A stretch of 64,000 bases of DNA from Nguyenibacter vanlangensis (GTDB lineage: Bacteria; Pseudomonadota; Alphaproteobacteria; Acetobacterales; Acetobacteraceae): contig NZ_CP152276.1 in the NCBI RefSeq assembly GCF_038719015.1, positions 3,050,001 through 3,114,000 on the forward strand. Reading direction: 5' to 3'. The notes beneath the pieces were generated by a model. The model was not told the origin of the DNA. It saw nothing but the letters and a program-made list of their open reading frames with translations, and searched no databases. Below, one piece after another: positions 14,556-23,320 of the stretch. The position numbers and the translations under genes were made by a program. The stretch's first letter is position 1, and each line of letters starts with the position of its first letter.

Positions 14556-14936
14556 ATGACATACGCGAGATTTCTTCCGCTGGCTGCGCTGCTGGCGTTT
14601 ACGGCCTGTGAGGTTCCGAGCCCCGAGCAACGCGCGCTGCTGAATGCGATGCTCGACCGTCCCGCGGTGGACGTGGTGCGCCAGTTCGGCGTGCCGACCC
14701 GCGTGTATCAGGCGGATGGGCACACGTTCCTCGCCTATATCAGTTATGACACCAACTACTATTATACCGGCGGCGGCTGGGGCTGGTACGGCCGGTGGGG
14801 CGGTCCGGGCTGGGGGCCTGGCTGGGGCTGGGGCGGTCCGTGGTGGGATGGCGCCTATGTAAGCACGTGCCAGACCACCTTCGAACTGTTCAACGACAAG
14901 GTGACGGCCTGGACGATGCGTGGCGACGGCTGCTGA
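14556..14936 (+). CDS. Small putative lipoprotein with a Gly/Trp-rich middle
   Basis: A 126-residue protein not recognised as a named family. It starts with a lipoprotein-like signal (MTYARFLPLAALLAFTAC, lipobox FTAC, imperfect), followed by PEQRALLNAMLDRPAVDVVRQFGVPTRVYQADGHTFLAY, a segment like those of bacterial small-protein-A or OmpA-linker type domains that read GxPxxxxxxG. The centre is an aromatic-rich tract of Gly, Trp and Pro (about residues 69-97), and the C-terminus has two cysteines (STCQTTF and GDGC) that may form a disulfide. Likely anchored in the envelope; function unknown. Confidence 0.7.
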   Translation: MTYARFLPLAALLAFTACEVPSPEQRALLNAMLDRPAVDVVRQFGVPTRVYQADGHTFLAYISYDTNYYYTGGGWGWYGRWGGPGWGPGWGWGGPWWDGAYVSTCQTTFELFNDKVTAWTMRGDGC

Positions 14937-15032
14937 AAGCCTGGCCGGAAATGCGCGCTGGCGGCGATCCTGCGCGCGTTTCCGGTGCTTCGGTGCCCAT
15001 GGCTCACAAGGCGGGCCGGTGGGCGAGGCGGA

Positions 15033-16343
15033 TCAGGTATTCATCGCGTCGAAGAAATCCCGGTTGGTCTTGCTGTATTTCAGCTTGTCCAGCAGGAAGT
15101 CCATGGCGTCCATCGTGCCCATCGGGGCCAGGATGCGGCGAAGCACCCACATCTTGGACAGCTCGGAGCGTTCGACCAGCAATTCTTCCTTGCGGGTGCC
15201 GCTCTTGGTGATGTCGATGGCCGGGAAGGTGCGCTTGTCGGCGAGCTTGCGGTCGAGGATCAGTTCCGAGTTGCCGGTGCCCTTGAACTCTTCGAAGATC
15301 ACCTCGTCCATGCGGCTGCCGGTGTCGATCAGCGCCGTGGCGATGATGGTCAGCGAGCCGCCTTCCTCGATATTGCGGGCGGCGCCGAAGAAGCGCTTGG
15401 GGCGCTGCAGGGCGTTGGCGTCCACGCCGCCGGTCAGCACCTTGCCCGACGAGGGGACGACGGTGTTGTAGGCGCGGGCCAGGCGGGTGATCGAGTCGAG
15501 CAGGATGACGACGTCACGCTTGTGCTCGACCAGGCGCTTGGCCTTTTCCAGCACCATTTCGGTGACCTGGACGTGGCGGGTCGCCGGTTCGTCGAAGGTC
15601 GAGGACACGACCTCGCCGCGCACCGAGCGGGCCATGTCGGTGACTTCTTCCGGACGTTCGTCGATCAGCAGGACGATCAGGAAGACTTCGGGATGGTTGG
15701 CCGAGATCGACGAGGCGATGCTTTGCAGCATCACGGTCTTGCCGGTGCGGGGCGGGGCGACGATCAGCGCGCGCTGGCCCATGCCGATCGGCGAGACCAG
15801 GTCGATCACGCGGGGGGTGAAATCCTTGGGCGTGCCCTTGGACCCCTTGCCACCCTTCTCGATTTTCTCGGGCTCGCCGCCTACGGCGTTGGCTTCGACT
15901 TCCATCTTCAGGCGCCGTTCGGGATAGAGCGGCGTCAGATTGTCGAAGTTGATGCGGTGGCGGACCGCCTCGGGCGGTTCGAAATTGATCGTGTTGACCT
16001 TGAGCAGCGCGAAATAGCGCTCGCCGTCGCGCGGGGCGCGGATCTGGCCCTCGACCGTGTCGCCGGTGCGCAGGCCGAAGCGGCGGACCTGGCTGGGCGA
16101 GATATAGATATCGTCGGGCCCGGGCAGGTAGTTCGCCTCGGGCGAACGCAGGAAGCCGAACCCGTCGGGCAGGATTTCCAGCGTGCCTTCGCCATGGATC
16201 GCCTGGTCATTGTCGGCGAGCGTCTTGAGGATGGCGAACATCATGTCCTGCTTGCGCAGGGACGACGCGTTTTCGATCTGCAGGCCTTCGGCGTACGCCA
16301 GAAGATCCGCGGGAGTTTTGGCCTTGAGTTCGGCGAGATGCAT
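15033..16343 (-). CDS. rho: Transcription termination factor Rho
   Basis: A 436-residue hexameric RNA-dependent ATPase that ends transcription at C-rich sites. The N-terminal helix bundle ([20 protein letters not shown]), the cold-shock RNA-binding domain ([20 protein letters not shown]) and the ATPase core are all present: Walker A APPRTGKT at residues 196-203, [15 protein letters not shown], and the Q/R-loop segments [15 protein letters not shown] and [19 protein letters not shown] Lys/Gly-rich insert (around residues 158-172) before the ATPase domain is common in alphaproteobacterial Rho. In many relatives rho sits next to mnmE; here the two are separated by about 14.5 kb. Confidence 0.97.
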   Translation of the reverse strand: MHLAELKAKTPADLLAYAEGLQIENASSLRKQDMMFAILKTLADNDQAIHGEGTLEILPDGFGFLRSPEANYLPGPDDIYISPSQVRRFGLRTGDTVEGQIRAPRDGERYFALLKVNTINFEPPEAVRHRINFDNLTPLYPERRLKMEVEANAVGGEPEKIEKGGKGSKGTPKDFTPRVIDLVSPIGMGQRALIVAPPRTGKTVMLQSIASSISANHPEVFLIVLLIDERPEEVTDMARSVRGEVVSSTFDEPATRHVQVTEMVLEKAKRLVEHKRDVVILLDSITRLARAYNTVVPSSGKVLTGGVDANALQRPKRFFGAARNIEEGGSLTIIATALIDTGSRMDEVIFEEFKGTGNSELILDRKLADKRTFPAIDITKSGTRKEELLVERSELSKMWVLRRILAPMGTMDAMDFLLDKLKYSKTNRDFFDAMNT

Positions 16344-16617
16344 TCAGGATGCCTTGAATGGGCAGGTCACGTACGGGAGGGAACAGGTTGACCACGGATA
16401 TGGCGCATGCGCGCCTGCCAGAAGGCCGGGAGTGCCGGCAGACGGTCGACAACGTTCCAGACGGAGGGAGCGCCGGGCGGAAGAATTCCGCCTGCGATGC
16501 TCGCCACTTTAGGTAGTCGTGCCCTGAAGGTCAAGCGTGGCGGGGGGCCGGGCCGTGGCCGGGGCATCACACTTACGTTGCAGGTGGGCGTTGCAGGCGG
16601 GCGCTGCGGGCGGGCCG

Positions 16618-17610
16618 CTACATGCCGTCGCCCAGCCAGCCGCGCCGCCAGAACCACAGCAGCGGCAGGACGATCGTGGCCGCGATCAGTCCCAGCGCAT
16701 AGCCGTAGCCGTAGCGCCAGCCCAGTTCGGGGATATCGTGGAAATTCATGCCGTAGATGCCCGCCACCAGGGTGGGCGCAACGCCGATGAAGCTGACCAC
16801 GGTCAGGATCTTCATGCCGTTATTCTGTGCGATGCTGATGAAGCCCAGGGTGGCGTCGAGCAGGAACTGCACCTTGTTGGTGGTCTGGGCCACGAAATCG
16901 TTCAGCGAGGCGATGTCGCGCACCACGGTCGCCAGCCGGCCGGCAAGCCGGTCCGACACGGTGTGGCGCTTGTTCTCGCTGATGAAGATCGCCACCCGTT
17001 CCAGCCCCAGCAGGCTGTCGCGCACCGACGAGGCGAGGTCGCCCGAGCGGCCGACCCGGCGCAGCAGGGCGCGCAGGGTGCGGTCGAGCTGGCCGGCGCC
17101 GCGCTGCGGGCCCCCGGCCTGGAAGATGTCGCGCGACAGCACGTCGAGCGCCTGGCCCAGATGCTCGAGGATGTCGGCCAGGCGGTCCACCACCGCTTCC
17201 ATCAGGCGGATCGCGATCTCGTCGGATGTCGGGGCTTCGTGCCCGTCGGCGCGTTTCTGGTCTTCGATCTGGCGGGCGACGGTCTCGAAGGCCGAGAAGG
17301 CGGTGAAGCGGATGGTCAGCAGCCGGTCGCGCATCAGCACGAAGCCGACCGGCGAGACGAAGAAATCGTCGGGCGTGCGGCGTATCAGCGGGGTGGAGAG
17401 ATAGACCGCGTCATCCTCCATGAACAGGCGCGAGGAACTTTCGATTTCCTCGAGTGCTTCGCGGGTGGGAATGCGCTGGCCGGTCAGGCGGGCGGCCAGG
17501 GCCTGCTCCTCGGGCGTCGGGTCGATCAGGTCCAGCCAGGCGGCCCCGGCGAAGTCGGCGGCGTCGGTCACCGTCCGGGCCGGTTCGCCGGGCGGATGGG
17601 CGAGAAACAT
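16618..17610 (-). CDS. corA: CorA-family magnesium transporter
   Basis: A 330-residue inner-membrane divalent-cation channel. A large N-terminal cytoplasmic domain with helices (EAVVDRLADILEHLGQALDVLSRDIF) precedes two C-terminal transmembrane segments. The signature YGMNF is present at the end of the first one, in VAGIYGMNFHDIPEL; this is the GMN selectivity loop. The C-terminal end is basic (WRRGWLGDGM), as usual. It transports Mg2+, and possibly Co2+ or Ni2+. It converges towards rho across a 274-base gap in which I see no gene. Confidence 0.94.
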   Translation of the reverse strand: MFLAHPPGEPARTVTDAADFAGAAWLDLIDPTPEEQALAARLTGQRIPTREALEEIESSSRLFMEDDAVYLSTPLIRRTPDDFFVSPVGFVLMRDRLLTIRFTAFSAFETVARQIEDQKRADGHEAPTSDEIAIRLMEAVVDRLADILEHLGQALDVLSRDIFQAGGPQRGAGQLDRTLRALLRRVGRSGDLASSVRDSLLGLERVAIFISENKRHTVSDRLAGRLATVVRDIASLNDFVAQTTNKVQFLLDATLGFISIAQNNGMKILTVVSFIGVAPTLVAGIYGMNFHDIPELGWRYGYGYALGLIAATIVLPLLWFWRRGWLGDGM

Positions 17611-17749
17611 GGCGGCGCGTCATTCCTGCTGTTCCCGATCCGGTATCGGCGGGGGCGGGCGGGCTGTCAAATCGCCAGGAGGCTGGTAATTTTCGGCCAT
17701 GCGGTCCAGAACACGGGACATCCCGTATCCAAGGCTTGTGGAGAACGAC

Positions 17750-19009
17750 GTGAGCGCAGCAGATCCCAGCGCAACCGAGCGCGGCACGGCCGGCATGCCG
17801 GGGGGCGCCAACAGCCTGCGCGGCGGCCCCGACGCGCGCGGCCGGTTCGGCATCTTCGGCGGCCAGTTCGTGGCCGAGACCCTGATGCCGCTGGTGCTGG
17901 AGCTGGACGCGGCCTACGAGGCCGCCAAGGCCGACCCGGCCTTTCGCCGCGAGCTGGATTACTATCTGCGGGATTACGTGGGCCGGCCCAGCCCGTTGTG
18001 GTTCGCGCGGCGCCTGACCGAGGAACTGGGCGGGGCGCGGATCTACATGAAGCGCGAGGAGCTGAACCATACCGGTTCGCACAAGCTCAACAACGTCATG
18101 GGTCAGATCCTGCTGGCACGGCGGATGGGCCGGACGCGCATCGTGGCCGAGACCGGGGCGGGCCAGCATGGGGTGGCGACCGCCACGGTCTGCGCGCTGT
18201 TCGGCATGACGTGCGTCATCTACATGGGCGCCACCGACGTCGAGCGGCAGAAGCCCAACGTGTTCCGCATGCGCCTGCTGGGGGCCGAGGTCGTGCCGGT
18301 GACCGCCGGCGCCGGCACGCTGAAGGATGCGATGAACGAGGCGATGCGCGATTGGGTGACCAATGTGCGCGACACCTATTTCCTGGTCGGCACGGTGGCG
18401 GGGCCGCATCCCTATCCGCAGATGGTCCGCGACTTCCAGTCGGTGATCGGCGAGGAGACGCGCGCGCAGATGCACGAGGCCGAGGGGCGGCTGCCGGACG
18501 TGGTGGTCGCCGCGATCGGCGGCGGGTCGAACGCGATGGGGATCTTCCACCCGTTCCTGGACGAGCCGTCGGTGCGGCTGATCGGGGTCGAGGCCGCCGG
18601 GCGCGGGCTGGATTCCGGCGAGACCGCGGCGTCGATCCTGCGGGGGCGGCCGGGGGTGCTGCACGGCAACCGGACCTATCTGCTGCAGGATGCGGACGGC
18701 CAGATCGACGAGGCGCATTCGATCAGCGCCGGGCTGGATTATCCGGGCATCGGGCCGGAACATGCCTGGCTGCACGATATCGGCCGCGTCGAATATGTGG
18801 GTGCGACCGATGACGACGCGCTGGCGGCCTTTCAGCTCTGCACCCGCACCGAGGGGATCATCCCGGCGCTGGAATCGGCGCATGCGGTGGCCCATGCCGC
18901 GCGGATCGCGCCCGCGCTGAGCCCCGAGACGCTGCTGGTGGTGAATATCTCCGGCCGGGGGGACAAGGACATCTTTACCGTCGCCGCACATCTTGGAGTG
19001 ACATTGTGA
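17750..19009 (+). CDS. trpB: Tryptophan synthase beta chain
   Basis: PLP enzyme that joins indole and serine to make tryptophan in the TrpA2B2 complex. The PLP-binding lysine lies in HTGSHKLNN (about residue 112), and the phosphate loop is GGGSNAMG; also present are [13 protein letters not shown] and GRGDKDIFT near the C-terminus. GTG at 17750 is chosen because GGAGAACGAC precedes it; an upstream ATG at 17699 has no ribosome-binding site. The resulting 419 residues include an N-terminal extension of about 20 over the minimal enzyme. It overlaps trpA by 4 bases (GTGA), so translation is coupled. trpF is not upstream; corA is. Confidence 0.96.
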   Translation: MSAADPSATERGTAGMPGGANSLRGGPDARGRFGIFGGQFVAETLMPLVLELDAAYEAAKADPAFRRELDYYLRDYVGRPSPLWFARRLTEELGGARIYMKREELNHTGSHKLNNVMGQILLARRMGRTRIVAETGAGQHGVATATVCALFGMTCVIYMGATDVERQKPNVFRMRLLGAEVVPVTAGAGTLKDAMNEAMRDWVTNVRDTYFLVGTVAGPHPYPQMVRDFQSVIGEETRAQMHEAEGRLPDVVVAAIGGGSNAMGIFHPFLDEPSVRLIGVEAAGRGLDSGETAASILRGRPGVLHGNRTYLLQDADGQIDEAHSISAGLDYPGIGPEHAWLHDIGRVEYVGATDDDALAAFQLCTRTEGIIPALESAHAVAHAARIAPALSPETLLVVNISGRGDKDIFTVAAHLGVTL

Positions 19010-19830
19010 GCCGTATCGCCCGCCGCTTCGCCGCCCTGAAGGCGCAGGGACGCGGCGCCCTTATCCCCTACCTGCAGGCCTGCGACCCGGATTGCGAGAC
19101 GTCGCTGGCGCTGTTGCGGGCGATGCCGGGGGCCGGAGCGGACCTGATCGAGATCGGCGTGCCGTTCAGCGACCCCAGCGCCGACGGGCCGATCATCCAG
19201 GCCGCCGCACGGCGCGGACTGAAGGCCGGGTCGAGCATGGCGCGCGTGCTGGACATGGTGGCACGCTTCCGTGCGGAGGACGACGAGACGCCCATCGTGC
19301 TGATGGGCTATCTGAACCCGATCGAGGCCTATGGCCCGGCGCGGTTCTGCGCCGATGCGGCGCGGGCCGGGGTGGACGGGCTGATCGTCGTCGACCTGCC
19401 GCCGGAAGAGGCCGACCTGCTGGAGGGGGCTGCGGCCGCGCACGGGCTGGATATCATCCGGCTGGTGGCGCCGACCACCGTCGGCGACCGGCTGGGGCTG
19501 GTGTGCGGCCATGCCTCGGGCTTCATCTATTATGTCAGCATCACCGGGGTGACGGGCACGCGCACCGCCAGCACCGAGGAACTGGCGGCGGCGCTGCCGC
19601 TGCTGCGGGCGGCGACCGGCCTGCCGGTGGCGATCGGGTTCGGCATCCGCACGCCCGAGCAGGCGGCGGCGGCGGTGCGGGTGGCCGACGCGGCGGTGGT
19701 GGCCTCGGCGCTGATCGCGACCCTGGAGGGCACGCTGGATGCCGAGGGACGCGCGACCGGCGAGACGCTGCCGCGCGTGCTGGCGCAACTGCGTGCCCTG
19801 GCCGAGGCGGTGCGCGGCGCGCGCGGCTGA
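19006..19830 (+). CDS. trpA: Tryptophan synthase alpha chain
   Basis: Cleaves indole-3-glycerol phosphate to indole, which is channelled to TrpB. A 274-residue TIM barrel with the catalytic-Glu segment [17 protein letters not shown] (which also holds the catalytic Asp), then [35 protein letters not shown] and the phosphate-binding [13 protein letters not shown] start overlaps the trpB stop by 4 bases. Length and motif order are normal. Confidence 0.96.
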   Translation: MSRIARRFAALKAQGRGALIPYLQACDPDCETSLALLRAMPGAGADLIEIGVPFSDPSADGPIIQAAARRGLKAGSSMARVLDMVARFRAEDDETPIVLMGYLNPIEAYGPARFCADAARAGVDGLIVVDLPPEEADLLEGAAAAHGLDIIRLVAPTTVGDRLGLVCGHASGFIYYVSITGVTGTRTASTEELAAALPLLRAATGLPVAIGFGIRTPEQAAAAVRVADAAVVASALIATLEGTLDAEGRATGETLPRVLAQLRALAEAVRGARG

Positions 19831-19952
19831 CGCCGTGCCGGTCCCGGCCCCCTATCGGAGTGTGCGCCGGGGCGCGCTCTGGCGTTCCCTGCCCCCAGAT
19901 TGTATGAGGGCAGTTTTCCGGGGCCGGGGGCCCCGCGTCATGGAGAGGTGGC

Positions 19953-20828
19953 ATGAGCTGGCTGACCGAGTATGTCCGCCCCAAGATCCGCGGTCTGCTC
20001 AAGCGCGAAGTACCGGACAATCTGTGGACCAACTGCGAATCCTGCGGCCAGATGATCCTGGTCAAGGATCTGCGGAAGGGGCTGAATGTCTGTCCGCATT
20101 GCGGCCACCATATGCGGGCCTCGGTGGCCGAGCGGTTCGCCTGGACGTTCGATCAGGGAGAATGCACGCGCATCGAGCTGCCGAAGGCGCCGGTCGATCC
20201 ACTGACCTTCAGGGACCGCAAGCGCTATACCGAGCGGCTGAAGGACGAGCGCGCCAAGTCGCAGCTCGACGAATCGATGGCGGTGGCGCACGGCCGGATC
20301 GGCGGTCATGACGCGGTGGTGGCGGTGATGGCCTTCGAGTTCATCGCCGGTACGATGGGCGCGGCGCTGGGCGAGGCGTTCGTCGCGGCGGCGCGGCTGG
20401 CGGTGCTGCAGAAGACGCCGCTGATCGTCTTTACCGCTTCGGGCGGGGCGCGGATGCAGGAAGGGCTGATCAGCCTGATGCAGATGCCGCGCACCACGGT
20501 GGCGGTGCAGATGCTGCGCGAGGCCGGCCTGCCCTACATCGTCGTGCTGACCCATCCGACCACCGGCGGGGTGACCGCGTCCTTCGCCATGCTGGGCGAC
20601 GTGCAGATCAGCGAGCCGAACGCGCTGATCGGCTTCGCCGGGCCGCGGGTGATCGAGGACACGGTGCGCGAGAAGCTGCCCGACGGGTTCCAGCGGGCGG
20701 AATATCTGCTGGAGCACGGCATGATCGACATGGTGGTCAAGCGTGCCGACCTGCCGGAGATGCTGGGGCGGCTGATCGGGCTGCTGAACCATCGCCAGGC
20801 CGCCGAGCCGGCCCGTCCGGCCGCCTGA
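19953..20828 (+). CDS. accD: Acetyl-CoA carboxylase carboxyltransferase subunit beta
   Basis: Beta subunit of the carboxyltransferase that, with AccA, moves the carboxyl group from biotin to acetyl-CoA to make malonyl-CoA. The four-Cys zinc ribbon is C28-x2-C31 and C47-x2-C50. The carboxyltransferase domain shows TASGGARMQEGLISLMQM, HPTTGGVTASFAMLGD, and IGFAGPRVIEDTVREKLP. 291 residues is normal. The order trpA-accD-folC is conserved in many alphaproteobacteria and suggests one transcript. Confidence 0.97.
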   Translation: MSWLTEYVRPKIRGLLKREVPDNLWTNCESCGQMILVKDLRKGLNVCPHCGHHMRASVAERFAWTFDQGECTRIELPKAPVDPLTFRDRKRYTERLKDERAKSQLDESMAVAHGRIGGHDAVVAVMAFEFIAGTMGAALGEAFVAAARLAVLQKTPLIVFTASGGARMQEGLISLMQMPRTTVAVQMLREAGLPYIVVLTHPTTGGVTASFAMLGDVQISEPNALIGFAGPRVIEDTVREKLPDGFQRAEYLLEHGMIDMVVKRADLPEMLGRLIGLLNHRQAAEPARPAA

Positions 20829-20841
20829 TCGCGGGATCGCC

Positions 20842-22191
20842 ATGCCCCCTGCCCCCGTTTCGACGTCCGTTTCTTCGACGTCCGTCTCTCCCGTCCTGGG
20901 ACCGGAATTCGTCGGCCGCGCCGGGGTGGTGCTGGAGCGGCTGAACCGGCTCTATCCGGCGTTGATCGACCTGTCGCTGGGCCGGCTGGAGGCGCTGCTG
21001 GCGCGGCTGGGCCACCCCGAGGCGCACATGCCGCCGGTGATCCATGTCGCGGGGACCAACGGCAAGGGCAGCACCTGCGCCTGCCTGCGCGCCATCGGCG
21101 AACAGGCGGGCTGGCCGGTGCATGTCATGACCTCGCCGCACCTGGTGGACGTGACCGAACGGTTCCGCGTGGCGGGGCGCATCGTGTCCAGCGACGAACT
21201 GGTGGCGGTGCTGGAGGAGGTCGAGCGCGCCAATGACGGCGCGCCGATCACGGTGTTCGAGGTGCTGACGGCGGCGGGGTTCGTGCTGTTCGCGCGGCAT
21301 CCGGCGCGGCTGGCCGTCATCGAGGTCGGGCTGGGCGGGCGCTTCGACGCCACCAACGTGCTGGCGCGTCCGGCCGCCTGCGCGATCACCGCGATTTCGA
21401 TGGATCACGAATCGTTCCTGGGCGACAGCGTGGCGGCGATCGCCGGCGAGAAGGCCGGGATCATGAAGCCGGGCGTGCCCGTGGTGACCGGCCGCCAGGC
21501 GCCGGAGGCGATGGCGGTGCTGCGCGCCGTGGCGGCCGAGCGCGGCGCCCGCCTGCTGGTGCGCGACGAGGATTGGTCGGTCGCGTCCGTACCGGGCGGA
21601 TTGCGCTATGCGGACGGCGAAGGCGTGCTGGACCTGCCGCCGCCCGCGCTGTCCGGCGCGCATCAGGTGGACAATGCCGGCCTGGCGGTGGCGGCGCTGC
21701 GCGCCAGCGGGCTGGTGGTGCCCGCGGCCGGCTGGGGCGGGATCGCCCGCGCGGAATGGCCGGCGCGGATGCAGCGCCTGCACGGCGCGCTGGCCGGGCT
21801 GCTGCCCGCCGGCTGGGAATTGTGGCTGGATGGCGGGCATAATCCCGGGGCCGGCCAGGCGCTGGCGGACGTGCTGTCGCGCTGGTCCGACCGGCCGGTG
21901 CATCTGGTGGTCGGCATGAAGCAGACCAAGGATGTAGCGGGCTTCCTGGCGCCGATGCTGCCTCATGCCGCCAGCGTGCAGGCGGTGGCCGAAGAGGACC
22001 AGCATCTGGCGCTGCCGATCGAGGCGATCATCGCGGCATCGTCGGGCCGGGCGATACCGGGCCCGACGATCCGCGCGGCGCTGGAGCGTCTGGCGGCGGC
22101 GCCGGACGCGCGGCCGGGGCGGGTGGTGATCTGCGGCAGCCTGTATCTGGCCGGCGTGGCGTTGCGCCAGGATGGCTGGACGGCCCGCTGA
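20842..22191 (+). CDS. folC: Folylpolyglutamate synthase / dihydrofolate synthase
   Basis: Adds glutamate to dihydropteroate and to folates. The ATP-binding loop is HVAGTNGKGST (residues 68-78); the omega-loop and substrate segments MTSPHLVDVTERFRV and VEVGLGGRFDATNV are clear, followed by the Mur-ligase-like C-terminal domain (LDGGHNPGAGQALAD). It starts 13 bases after the accD stop. The first about 20 residues are Ser/Thr/Pro-rich and lie outside the conserved fold, so the true start could be later. Confidence 0.95.
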   Translation: MPPAPVSTSVSSTSVSPVLGPEFVGRAGVVLERLNRLYPALIDLSLGRLEALLARLGHPEAHMPPVIHVAGTNGKGSTCACLRAIGEQAGWPVHVMTSPHLVDVTERFRVAGRIVSSDELVAVLEEVERANDGAPITVFEVLTAAGFVLFARHPARLAVIEVGLGGRFDATNVLARPAACAITAISMDHESFLGDSVAAIAGEKAGIMKPGVPVVTGRQAPEAMAVLRAVAAERGARLLVRDEDWSVASVPGGLRYADGEGVLDLPPPALSGAHQVDNAGLAVAALRASGLVVPAAGWGGIARAEWPARMQRLHGALAGLLPAGWELWLDGGHNPGAGQALADVLSRWSDRPVHLVVGMKQTKDVAGFLAPMLPHAASVQAVAEEDQHLALPIEAIIAASSGRAIPGPTIRAALERLAAAPDARPGRVVICGSLYLAGVALRQDGWTAR

Positions 22192-22211
22192 CGGGACTTG
22201 CCGAGGAGGGC

Positions 22212-23201
22212 ATGATGCGGCGGCACAAGGTGATTTTCGACACCGATCCCGGTGTGGACGATGCGATGGCGCTGCGCTTCCTGACGCGGCGGCCGGAATT
22301 CGACCTGCTGGCGGTGACCACGGTGTTCGGCAACCTGGATATCGGCACCGTCACGCGCAACGCGCTGTGGCTGGCCGACCGGATGGATTTGTCGGTGCCG
22401 GTGGCGCGGGGGGCGGCGGCGCCGCTGGCCCGCGCGCGCGGACATGGCGCGCCGCACGTGCATGGCGCGAACGGGCTGGGCGACATTCCGCTGACCGGGC
22501 CGCTGACCGGGCTGCTGGCCGATCCGTCGGTCCGGGCGGCCGATCCGCGCCCGGCCTGGCAGGTGATCGTCGAGTTGGTGCGGGCCCATCCGGGCGAGGT
22601 GACGCTGATCGCCGTGGGGCCGCTGACCAACCTGGCGCTGGCGCTGGCGCATGATCCCGAGATCGCCGGGCTGGTGGCCGGGGTCAGCCTGATGGGCGGG
22701 GCGTTCGGCACGCGCGGCCATCGGGGCAACGTCTCGCCGGTGGCCGAGGCCAACATCCTGTCCGACCCCGAGGCGGCGGACCGGGTGGTGACCGCGCCCT
22801 GGCCGGTGACGATGCTGGGGCTGGACGTGACGCAGCATGTGGTGATGGACGCCGCCTATCTGGACCGGCTGGGGGCGGCGGGCGGCGCGGACGGGGTGTT
22901 CCTGCGCGCCGTGTCGCGCTTCTACCAGGCATTCCACGAGCGGTCGCGCGGGCTGGCCGGGATCTTCGCCCATGACAGCCTGGCGGTGATCCAGGTGATG
23001 GCGCCGCATCTCTTCACCCTGCGGCGGGGGCCGGTCCGCGTGGCGTGCGGCGGGATCGCCGACGGCCAGACGATCCAGAAGCCGGACGGCGTGCCCTGCC
23101 CGCCCCTGCCGGCCTGGGACGTCCATCCGGCGCAGGCGGTGGCGGTGGATGTCGACGCGGCCGGGGCGCTGACGCTGTATGCCGAGACGTTCGGCGTCTG
23201 A
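22212..23201 (+). CDS. Nucleoside hydrolase (IunH/inosine-uridine type)
   Basis: Ca2+-dependent ribohydrolase that splits nucleosides to base and ribose. The N-terminal calcium-binding aspartate cluster is VIFDTDPGVDDAMAL; later LIAVGPLTNLALAL, SLMGGAFGTRGN-like sequence, AEANILSDPEAADRVV and the C-terminal AHDSLAVI follow the family order. 329 residues is normal. Second in-frame ATG at 22215 is equally possible. It follows folC by 20 bases and may share its transcript. Base specificity cannot be predicted. Confidence 0.93.
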   Translation: MMRRHKVIFDTDPGVDDAMALRFLTRRPEFDLLAVTTVFGNLDIGTVTRNALWLADRMDLSVPVARGAAAPLARARGHGAPHVHGANGLGDIPLTGPLTGLLADPSVRAADPRPAWQVIVELVRAHPGEVTLIAVGPLTNLALALAHDPEIAGLVAGVSLMGGAFGTRGHRGNVSPVAEANILSDPEAADRVVTAPWPVTMLGLDVTQHVVMDAAYLDRLGAAGGADGVFLRAVSRFYQAFHERSRGLAGIFAHDSLAVIQVMAPHLFTLRRGPVRVACGGIADGQTIQKPDGVPCPPLPAWDVHPAQAVAVDVDAAGALTLYAETFGV

Positions 23202-23260
23202 CGGGGCCCCCGGCTCGACGGTCCGGCCTCGCATACAGCGACAGGGCAGCCGTTATGCAA

Positions 23261-23306
23261 GCAGATCCCGTTCAAATGGAATCATTTGAACGGGGGTGAA
23301 GATGCC
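23261..23306. repeat. Interspersed palindromic intergenic repeat, copy 2
   Basis: Stem CCCGTTCAAATG (23267-23278), loop GAAT, CATTTGAACGGG (23283-23294): a perfect 12-bp stem, with the GCAGATC and GGTGAAGATGCC flanks shared with copy 1 at 12604. It lies just downstream of both the nucleoside hydrolase gene and the convergent TonB receptor gene. Confidence 0.8.
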
Positions 23307-23320
23307 GGAAAAGACCTGGC

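Noticed and set aside
16344..16617. Possible small gene between rho and corA
   Set aside because: The open frames here have no ribosome-binding site, no family resemblance and Pro/Arg-rich composition. I treat it as intergenic.
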